Below, in pieces: positions 1-4,618 of a stretch of 8,312 nucleotides of DNA. The number at the start of each line of letters is the position of its first letter. Position 1 is the first letter of the stretch. The translations under genes and the position numbers were made by a program. The notes beneath the pieces are model-generated. The model was not told the DNA's origin. It saw only the letters and a list, made by a program, of their open reading frames with translations, and did no database searches. Origin of the DNA: a bacterium (GTDB lineage Bacteria > UBP14 > UBA6098 > B30-G16); NCBI GenBank assembly GCA_027007865.1, contig JALTEE010000204.1:1-8312 (forward strand), read 5' to 3'.

Positions 1-50
1 ATAATAGGGTTAGAGTAAATTACGGAAGTAATAAACAACCTATAAAAGAA

Positions 51-56
51 AAGGAG
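51..56 (+). promoter_or_regulatory. Shine-Dalgarno site of the tusA-like gene
   Basis: AAGGAG lies 6 nt before the ATG at 63. A TTG at 57 is in frame but directly abuts this motif, so it leaves no spacer. The motif therefore decides the start in favour of ATG 63. Confidence 0.75.
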
Positions 57-62
57 TTGAAA

Positions 63-293
63 ATGCAAAGCGATGCGTCATTGGACTGTCGGGGATTATC
101 CTGCCCTATGCCGATTTTGAAGGCGGCTAAGAAAATTAAAGAAATCGATGCAGGGCAGGTGCTCGAAGTTCTTGCCGACGACCCCGGCGGAGAAGAAGAT
201 TTTCCCGCATGGTGTGAACAAACAGGAAATGAGTTTTTAGGACAAGAGTCTGAAGAGGATTATATGAAGTTCTACATCAAGAAAAAAGCATAG
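63..293 (+). CDS. tusA: TusA/SirA-family sulfur carrier protein
   Basis: This is a 76-residue protein of the TusA (SirA/YeeD) family, whose members are small cytoplasmic carriers that hold sulfur as a persulfide on a conserved cysteine and pass it to partner proteins. The hallmark is LDCRGLSCPMPILKA near the N-terminus, containing the CPxP motif with the expected carrier cysteine at residue 14. A second cysteine at residue 9 replaces the Ala seen in many LDARGL-type members. A third cysteine sits in the PAWCEQTGNEFLG stretch, where the family turns into its last strand. Length is normal for the family. It is the first visible gene of a run of five sulfur-transfer genes and is followed after 33 nt by a DsrE2-like gene. 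The tusA-dsrE2 neighbourhood is known from sulfur oxidisers and various anaerobes. Whether it serves tRNA thiolation, cofactor synthesis or dissimilatory sulfur metabolism cannot be told here. Confidence 0.92.
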   Translation: MQSDASLDCRGLSCPMPILKAAKKIKEIDAGQVLEVLADDPGGEEDFPAWCEQTGNEFLGQESEEDYMKFYIKKKA

Positions 294-326
294 CAATTAA
301 AAACCCTTAAAAAGAGAGGTATTCCA

Positions 327-689
327 ATGGCGGACAAACAATCTATGGTAATCGTCGCTGGTTCGGATGAACCTGAAAATATTTACAAGGCATTTATTAT
401 GGCGACAGTTGGGGGTGGAATGGATAAAGAAGTGATAATGTTTTTCACGATGAGCGGACTTAATGCGGTTAAAAAAGGTGGCGCGGAAAAGATAAATATG
501 GCAGGTGCTCCCCCGCTTACCGAATTGTTATCTCAGGCAAAAGAACTCGGAGTTCATCTAACTGCTTGTTCTCTTGCTATGAAAGTTTTAGGCGTAGCAG
601 AAGAGGATTTAGTAGAAGGCGCAACACCTGTTGGCGCTGCTGCTGCTCTCGACCACGCTTTCAAAGCTGACCTTGTTCTAACTTTTTAA
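327..689 (+). CDS. DsrE2-like protein (DsrE/DsrF/DrsH-like family)
   Basis: This 120-residue protein resembles DsrE2 (Pfam DrsE_2-type), a DsrE-fold protein usually encoded next to tusA and thought to take part in cytoplasmic sulfur trafficking. Visible signs are an N-terminal strand SMVIVAGSDEPENIYKAF, the FFTMSGLNAVKKGG segment matching the family's FFTFxGLNLL-like motif, and HLTACSLAMKVLGV, in which Cys81 is the only cysteine and occupies the place of the conserved DsrE2 cysteine (ACxMSMxxMG in relatives). It is short, lacking the N-terminal extensions of some DsrE2 proteins, and shows no convincing membrane span. The SD AGAGAGG at 313-319 is 7 nt before the ATG. The next gene starts 11 nt after its stop, so co-transcription is very likely. 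Family assignment is firm; donor and acceptor are inferred from neighbours only. Confidence 0.85.
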   Translation: MADKQSMVIVAGSDEPENIYKAFIMATVGGGMDKEVIMFFTMSGLNAVKKGGAEKINMAGAPPLTELLSQAKELGVHLTACSLAMKVLGVAEEDLVEGATPVGAAAALDHAFKADLVLTF

Positions 690-700
690 GGGAGGAAAAT

Positions 701-1051
701 ATGACAGTCGGTTTTATGGTAAGAACAGGCCCTTATACATCGCAGAATATCGATTCATTCTACGAGATATCGAAAAGATTATTGAAGAAAGGGCACAGTG
801 TTAAGGCATTTCTATATGAAGACGGGACTTTGAATGCCAATGTCAATATAGAGTCACCGGGTGAAAGAAACATAAGGGACAGATTGAAAGAACTTGTTGA
901 TATGGGAGTTGAAATTAGACTTTGCGGAATCTGCGCAAAATTCAGAGGTTTGAAAAAGTCCGAAACCATAGAAGGTATCAAACACGCGGGAATGGCTTTT
1001 TTAGTAAAAATTATTAACGATTCAGATAGATTTCTGAGTTTCGGTTTTTAA
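701..1051 (+). CDS. dsrE: DsrE/TusD-like sulfur relay subunit
   Basis: This 116-residue protein has a DsrE-like fold and corresponds to TusD/DsrE, the catalytic subunit of the TusBCD/DsrEFH heterohexamer. It opens with MTVGFMVRTGPYTSQNID, the nucleotide-hydrolase-like strand-loop-helix of the family. GVEIRLCGICAKFRGL places a CxxC pair at residues 75 and 78; Cys78 matches the position of the active persulfide cysteine of TusD/DsrE, and the CGxCxxxRG motif is widespread in DsrE relatives. The SD GGGAGG at 690-695 follows the previous stop directly. Its own stop overlaps the SD of the next gene, which suggests translational coupling. The product presumably receives sulfur from TusA and passes it to a DsrC/TusE-like acceptor that is not in this window. 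Assignment to DsrE/TusD rather than a generic DsrE-family protein rests on the following dsrF and dsrH genes. Confidence 0.85.
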   Translation: MTVGFMVRTGPYTSQNIDSFYEISKRLLKKGHSVKAFLYEDGTLNANVNIESPGERNIRDRLKELVDMGVEIRLCGICAKFRGLKKSETIEGIKHAGMAFLVKIINDSDRFLSFGF

Positions 1052-1061
1052 AGGAGGATGT

Positions 1062-1415
1062 ATGAAAAAGGTCTGTATATTAATAAAATCGTGCAGCTAT
1101 GGAATGGCATCCGCGGGGGAAGCATATAGAACGATAGTTGGACTTGCTGGTATGGAGGTCGATACGAATGTGGTGCTTGTTGATGATGGCGTTTTCATTG
1201 CTATGAAAGGGCAGGACCCGTCGGAAATAGAAATGCAAAGTCTCGAATTAGCTTACACGAGTATAGGCGAGTTCGGGGCAAAACTCTATGTCCATAAAGA
1301 GTCGATGGAGAAAAGAGGGGTTAAAGAAGACGAAATTATCGAAGCGAATATGCTTAATACAGATGGTTTAAAGAAAATTATAAATGAAATGGATGCCGTT
1401 ATAACATTTACATAA
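1062..1415 (+). CDS. dsrF: DsrF/TusC-like sulfur relay subunit
   Basis: This 117-residue DsrE-fold protein matches the TusC/DsrF subunit, a non-catalytic partner of TusD/DsrE. Its N-terminus MKKVCILIKSCSYGMASAGEAYR is like the family's strand followed by the PYG...A.EG.. helix. The middle DTNVVLVDDGVFIAMKGQ is the typical VxVVFxDDGVxxLxxGQ segment. The usual mid-protein persulfide cysteine position is not a cysteine here (KLYVHKESMEKRGV), as expected for this subunit. The two cysteines (5 and 11) are both in the first strand and loop. AAGGAGG at 1051-1057 is 4 nt from the start and overlaps the dsrE stop; an out-of-frame ATG at 1058 lies in the spacer. The protein would act in the cytoplasm as part of a three-subunit complex with its two neighbours. 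Confidence 0.85.
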   Translation: MKKVCILIKSCSYGMASAGEAYRTIVGLAGMEVDTNVVLVDDGVFIAMKGQDPSEIEMQSLELAYTSIGEFGAKLYVHKESMEKRGVKEDEIIEANMLNTDGLKKIINEMDAVITFT

Positions 1416-1427
1416 GAGAGGAAAAAA

Positions 1428-1718
1428 ATGGATACACTTTATGTAATATCTCGTTCCCCTTTTCAGAGAAGTGAACCATTCCTTAATTTCGAACTCGCCG
1501 AAAAAGGAGATGGAGTCTTGTTCATTCAAAGCGGTGTCAGCATATTGAAAAATCCTGGCGATATTTTGAAAAATCTCAAAGAGAAGGATGTCGAAATTTA
1601 TGCTGGCAAGGAAGACCTTCAGGCAAGAGCGATAAAAACAGATTCTCCCGAAGTAAATATCGTCGATTACGATGCAGTGGCAGAACTTCTCCTGAAATAT
1701 AAAAGAGCGGTGCAGTAA
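1428..1718 (+). CDS. dsrH: DsrH/TusB-like sulfur relay subunit
   Basis: This 96-residue protein is of TusB/DsrH size and pattern. TLYVISRSPFQRSE parallels the HxVxxSPF start of DsrH, GDGVLFIQSGV parallels the G..LLL.DGV strand, and EIYAGKEDLQARAI parallels the YALKEDLxARG helix that is the most recognisable family signature. IVDYDAVAELLLKY forms the C-terminal end. It contains no cysteine at all, so the Cys20 known from purple sulfur bacterial DsrH is absent; sulfur transfer would have to run through DsrE alone. AGAGAGG at 1415-1421 gives a good SD with 6 nt spacing. It is the last gene of the operon. The subunit is probably structural, completing a DsrEFH/TusBCD complex. Confidence 0.82.
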   Translation: MDTLYVISRSPFQRSEPFLNFELAEKGDGVLFIQSGVSILKNPGDILKNLKEKDVEIYAGKEDLQARAIKTDSPEVNIVDYDAVAELLLKYKRAVQ

Positions 1719-1813
1719 AAGAATAAAAGACTGTGGAATACACGAAGACGGATGCATTATCTATTGAATTACTGTGTCCGATGGAATGAATGTGTATATG
1801 CTACATAGTTTTA

Positions 1814-1853
1814 AGCCTATGTCGTGCATCTTTAAAAAGTCTCGACATAGGCT
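1814..1853. terminator. Stem-loop in the convergent gap, likely terminator
   Basis: AGCCTATGTCG (1814-1824) and CGACATAGGCT (1843-1853) form a perfect 11-bp stem with an 18-nt loop that itself holds a small CTTT/AAAG pairing. On the + strand the stem is followed by GTTTTAATAAT, a short U tract fitting termination of the dsr operon. On the - strand it begins 4 nt after the stop of the Gx-transporter gene, but the downstream U tract there is poor. The rest of the 138-nt gap (1719-1856) shows no gene or other site that I can support. Confidence 0.7.
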
Positions 1854-1856
1854 GTT

Positions 1857-2390
1857 TTAATAATCTCGGTTCGGGTATTTCTTCAGCACAACAGTCGCGA
1901 CACTTCCCACGACTGCACCTGCTACGATTGTCCATATTGTCATCGGCGGAAACAGCCATAAAACAGCGTCGGCACGGTAGAACAGTGCGCCCGCCACGAT
2001 AATCTGCGCCGCAATATGTGCAAATGCACCCCCTATACTGATTCCAACGAATGATAAAATTTTTTCCCGCAGCGGGAAAAGAAGCGACATCACTACGAGC
2101 GCCGAAATTGTTCCCGAAAGGGACAGTAAAAACGATGGCGCAAACAGTCTGCCGAAAAGCAGCGAACCGATTATCACGCGCAGAACAGCAACAATAAAAG
2201 CATCTACTACACCGAGCATATCCATAGTGATGAGAATGACGATATATGAAAATCCGGGTTTGAGCCACGGCAATGGTTTCGGAATAAATTCTTCCGCAAC
2301 CCAGATAACCAGCGCAAGTGCTGTCAATAGCGCAAGATACGATATTCTTCGTAGATGATTATCGCCGTTTTTTTTATTTGAGGATTGCAT
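1857..2390 (-). CDS. Gx transporter family / Hpre_diP_synt_I membrane protein
   Basis: This 177-residue integral membrane protein belongs to the family named either Gx transporter or, historically, heptaprenyl diphosphate synthase component I. Family features are LALLTALALVIWVAEEFIPKP at the start, the amphipathic PWLKPGFSYIVILITMDMLG, DAFIVAVLRVIIGSLLFGRLFAPSFLLSLSGT (with the RxxxGSLLxG motif, residues 71-80) and a GGAFAH segment. About five hydrophobic spans can be placed near residues 15-33, 47-75, 85-105, 112-137 and 143-168. The layout resembles small substrate-binding membrane proteins, but the transported compound is not known. ATG 2390 was chosen over an in-frame TTG at 2423: it overlaps the upstream gene by only 17 nt and has a modest GTGGA upstream. 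The partner NusG-domain-II gene immediately upstream is a recurrent neighbour of this family in anaerobes, where the pair is often near flavin or quinone electron-transfer genes. An isoprenoid or electron-transfer role is inference. Confidence 0.83.
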   Translation of the reverse strand: MQSSNKKNGDNHLRRISYLALLTALALVIWVAEEFIPKPLPWLKPGFSYIVILITMDMLGVVDAFIVAVLRVIIGSLLFGRLFAPSFLLSLSGTISALVVMSLLFPLREKILSFVGISIGGAFAHIAAQIIVAGALFYRADAVLWLFPPMTIWTIVAGAVVGSVATVVLKKYPNRDY

Positions 2391-2757
2391 CGTATTTTCC
2401 ACTGCGTTCGTCGCCGACCGCAATAATTATCAATTTATTTGGAACACAGGCGATTGCTTGCCCTGCCTTGCCGATTGCACCAGAATGAACACAGATTTTA
2501 CGCGGACAACTCGATTCTACGACTCTCGCTCTGCCTCCCGATATCTCTATTTTCACGGCACCGAGCGGAGCGGGAACGATGATTGTCGTATCGGTATCGG
2601 CGGGAATCGATGCTATCTCTGCCGAATCGAGAATTATGGAAAATGATTTAATCGAGCCGTTTTTATGCAGATACATCGGTGAAAAGCCGATTGCGATGAC
2701 GAGTAACACGATTATTATATCGCCGAGCCGAAAATATTTTATTAAATAATTTCTCAC
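2374..2757 (-). CDS. NusG domain II-containing membrane-anchored protein
   Basis: This roughly 127-residue protein has one N-terminal membrane span (about residues 12-30, LGDIIIVLLVIAIGFSPMYL) followed by a NusG_II-type domain. The hallmark is SSCPRKICVHSGAIGKAGQA followed by IACVPNKLIII (residues 82-112), with cysteines at 84, 89 and 104; this SCP.KxCVxxG...xGQ.IxCxPN pattern defines the stand-alone NusG_II family. These proteins are not transcription factors despite the name. The start is uncertain. GTG 2757 lies 19 nt after the epimerase stop and gives the usual short cytoplasmic head before the span. An in-frame GTG at 2826 would give 150 residues and a 50-nt overlap with the preceding gene. 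Neither has a good SD. The 3' end overlaps the Gx-transporter gene by 17 nt, so translation of the two is probably coupled. Confidence 0.82.
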   Translation of the reverse strand: MRNYLIKYFRLGDIIIVLLVIAIGFSPMYLHKNGSIKSFSIILDSAEIASIPADTDTTIIVPAPLGAVKIEISGGRARVVESSCPRKICVHSGAIGKAGQAIACVPNKLIIIAVGDERSGKYDAILK

Positions 2758-2776
2758 AGTAAAATAGCGTAAAAAA

Positions 2777-3748
2777 TCAAATCCATCCGTTTTCTCTATA
2801 CCAGTTTGCAGTTTCTTGGATGCCACTTTTGATATCGAATTTTGGTTTGAAACCGAGTTTTTTCACGATTTTCGAGTTGTCGGCAACCCACGGAGCGAGC
2901 AATTCGCGCACTTTTTGAAACGATAGCAATGCCGACTTTCGCACAATAAATGACAGTGTTTCATCGATTGCAGCAGCGCCCCACAGCGCTGCGCCGGGAA
3001 GTCTAATCTTGAATTTCCGCCCGCCGATTGCATTCCCAACTTCCGTTGCAAATTCCCGCCAGGTATGAATTTCACCATCGTTGACAAAAAAAGTTTCCCC
3101 CGCAGAATCGGGATGCTCCATAGCGAGAACGATTGCATCGGCGAGGTCTTTCACATAGATAGCGGAAAATTTTCTATCGGGATTGCCGACAAGTGGCAAA
3201 AACCCTTTGCTCGCGAGTTTGAAGTAGAAAAAAATATCTTTATCGCGAGGACCATAAACGGCGGGCGGTCTAACAATCGCGATTGGAAGGCGGTTTATGA
3301 ATTGCTGTGCATATTTTTCGCCCAAAAGTTTGCTTTTGCCGTAATCGGTGAGCGGTGCGGGCGCATCGTTTTCGGTAATTGGTGTCTCCGATGGTCGAGT
3401 TGCCGCCTGCGAACTTACGAGGACAAATTTTTTCAATTTCGGCGAACTTTTCCCTAATGTTTCGAGCCAAATCTTTACCGCTTCCGCATTGACATCGTAG
3501 AAATCTTGCTTCTTGCGCGCTTTCGTCAATCCTGCAATATGGATAAAAAAATCCGCATCGGCGAGTTTTTCGCGCATCGGCGATGGGTCGAGCAACGAAC
3601 ATCTGTGAACAATAATTCCATCGGGAAGAAAGTTGGTTTTGCTCGTGTTCCGCGCAATAATTTCTACGCGGTAGTTTTTCGCAAGCAGCGCAGAAACCGT
3701 ATGACTGCCCACAAATCCCGTCGCTCCTGTGATGAATACTGCCGGCAT
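2777..3748 (-). CDS. NAD-dependent epimerase/dehydratase family protein (extended SDR)
   Basis: This 323-residue protein is an extended short-chain dehydrogenase/reductase. The N-terminal FITGATGFVGSH gives the GxxGxxG dinucleotide-binding loop (Gly8, 11, 14). VLVSSQAA supplies the active-site serine region (112-113), and DYGKSKLLGE the catalytic YxxxK pair (Tyr136, Lys140). IVRPPAVYGPRD (near 159-169) is the typical RPxxVYGP stretch before the substrate domain, and the C-terminus NWYRENGWI is common in this group. The length is normal. The overall pattern is closer to the NAD-dependent epimerase/3-beta-HSD/dihydroflavonol-reductase-like branch than to a nucleotide-sugar epimerase with a known substrate, so no specific reaction is given. 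The ATG at 3748 has only a weak AGAG upstream. It is the first gene of a tight - strand run with the NusG-II and Gx-transporter genes. Confidence 0.88.
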   Translation of the reverse strand: MPAVFITGATGFVGSHTVSALLAKNYRVEIIARNTSKTNFLPDGIIVHRCSLLDPSPMREKLADADFFIHIAGLTKARKKQDFYDVNAEAVKIWLETLGKSSPKLKKFVLVSSQAATRPSETPITENDAPAPLTDYGKSKLLGEKYAQQFINRLPIAIVRPPAVYGPRDKDIFFYFKLASKGFLPLVGNPDRKFSAIYVKDLADAIVLAMEHPDSAGETFFVNDGEIHTWREFATEVGNAIGGRKFKIRLPGAALWGAAAIDETLSFIVRKSALLSFQKVRELLAPWVADNSKIVKKLGFKPKFDIKSGIQETANWYRENGWI

Positions 3749-3886
3749 AATAATACTACTCTATCGAAAAGTTTAGCGTCGAATTTTCTATAATAAAACT
3801 AATTTGGAGAAAAATAGTAGCAAAATTTATCGCAGATTGCGACAAAAACTGTTTATGAAAAAGTTATCTGTTGGGAAGCAATTCTT

Positions 3887-3914
3887 CATTTTGTATTTTG
3901 TATTTTGAATTTTG
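3887..3914. repeat. 7-bp tandem repeat, four units
   Basis: Four head-to-tail heptamers CATTTTG, TATTTTG, TATTTTG and AATTTTG occupy 3887-3914, with a weaker fifth unit (CATTATT) running into the guanylate kinase stop codon. On the - strand the unit reads CAAAATN. The array lies just 3' of gmk, in the 168-nt gap (3749-3916) before the epimerase gene. I can support no promoter in this gap, and the only other structure is a 5-bp inverted repeat (3830-3842). Confidence 0.75.
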
Positions 3915-3916
3915 CA

Positions 3917-4531
3917 TTATTTGAGTCCCCATCCCAAAATTGGCAATTGCATTTGGGGACGGCAGAGTTCCGCAGTGACTATCGAATCGACTTGATTTAT
4001 CGCAGTGTTGAGGTCGTCGTTTATGACGATATAGTCGTAGTTAATTGCTTTTTTTACCTCGCCTTCTGCGTTTCGCAACCGCAAATTTATAACATCGGGC
4101 TGGTCAGTTTTTCGCGCTGTCAGACGCTTTCGCAGTTCTTCTCGGCTCGGCGGAAGAATAAATATATTCACAACCTCATCGGGAAATGTTTTTTTCATCG
4201 CATCGGCGCCTTGAACATCGAGGTCGAAAAGCAGAACATCGCCTTCGGATAGAGCCTTTTTCACAGTCGATTTCAGCGTGCCGTAGCGGTAGCCGTGCAC
4301 AAATGCCCATTCTACAAATTCGCCGCTATCTATCTTTTCCAAAAATTCTTCGTCGGATAGGAAAAAATAATCGATACCGTTTTGTTCTTCTCCTCTTCGG
4401 GGGCGCGTTGTTGCGGAAACAGAGTATTTGTATTCGGGATGCCGCTCCAAAATAGCGCGGTATATCGTAGTTTTTCCGCCTCCTGATGGCGATGATAGCA
4501 CAATCAGTATGCCTCTTCGGTTCGCTGACAT
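3917..4531 (-). CDS. gmk: Guanylate kinase
   Basis: This 204-residue protein is guanylate kinase, the cytoplasmic enzyme that phosphorylates GMP to GDP with ATP in purine nucleotide synthesis. The P-loop is SSPSGGGKTT (residues 13-22, Lys20), with Ser rather than the commoner Gly before PSG. The GMP-binding segment is SVSATTRPRRGEEQNGIDYFF (38-58), including Arg43, Arg46 and the EEQNGIDY stretch. FVEWAFVHGYRYGT continues the GMP site, VLLFDLDVQGA (99-109) is the core strand, and IFILPPSREELRKRL leads into the lid with RKTD. Length is normal. The start is fixed: an in-frame TAG lies six bases before the ATG at 4531. No SD is present in that short leader, and a perfect 13-bp stem ends 15 nt upstream. 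It follows the secreted-protein gene by 87 nt on the same strand; the usual rpoZ neighbour is absent. Confidence 0.96.
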   Translation of the reverse strand: MSANRRGILIVLSSPSGGGKTTIYRAILERHPEYKYSVSATTRPRRGEEQNGIDYFFLSDEEFLEKIDSGEFVEWAFVHGYRYGTLKSTVKKALSEGDVLLFDLDVQGADAMKKTFPDEVVNIFILPPSREELRKRLTARKTDQPDVINLRLRNAEGEVKKAINYDYIVINDDLNTAINQVDSIVTAELCRPQMQLPILGWGLK

Positions 4532-4546
4532 AATCTAAATTTTTTA

Positions 4547-4583
4547 GGGGGAAACTCTTCTTTATGGGAAAAGAGTTTCCCCC
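4547..4583 (-). promoter_or_regulatory. Perfect 13-bp stem-loop in the gmk leader
   Basis: GGGGGAAACTCTT (4547-4559) and AAGAGTTTCCCCC (4571-4583) pair perfectly around an 11-nt loop. In the - strand transcript the stem is followed by UAAAAAAUUU, not a U tract, so it is not a canonical intrinsic terminator for the secreted-protein gene. It ends 15 nt before the gmk start, within ribosome-footprint distance. A shorter competing hairpin is possible within it: GGGAAA (minus-strand 4581-4576) with TTTCCC (4571-4566), loop CTCT. It may act as a 3' end/processing structure of the upstream mRNA, as a translational control of gmk, or both. Confidence 0.6.
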
Positions 4584-4618
4584 GAATTATTAAATGTAAA
4601 TGCGCATTTTCCCTTCGA

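Noticed and set aside
41..47. TATAAAA as a possible -10 box for the dsr operon
   Set aside because: It is only about 16 nt before the ATG and overlaps the SD region, with no -35 at proper spacing. The true promoter probably lies upstream of the window.
1368..1757. 129-residue - strand ORF opposite dsrH
   Set aside because: It lies antisense to dsrH and the end of dsrF, which have clear family matches and SD sites. Its translation shows no recognisable domain.
1801..2268. 155-residue - strand ORF
   Set aside because: It lies in another frame of the Gx-transporter gene, is rich in Arg and Cys in the way of frame-shifted translation, and runs through the convergent stem-loop.
3065..3457. 130-residue + strand ORF
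   Set aside because: It is an antisense shadow of the epimerase gene, whose SDR motifs are unmistakable.
3830..3842. Inverted repeat TCGCA-GAT-TGCGA as a gmk terminator
   Set aside because: The stem is only 5 bp with a 3-nt loop, and on the - strand it is followed by UAAAUUUU, not a clean U tract. It is too weak to call.
3905..4252. 115-residue + strand ORF
   Set aside because: It is antisense to guanylate kinase, with no SD and no family pattern.
4547..4583. Intrinsic terminator for the secreted-protein gene
   Set aside because: The stem is strong, but the transcript continues with UAAAAAAUUU instead of a U tract. It is listed as a structured leader element instead.
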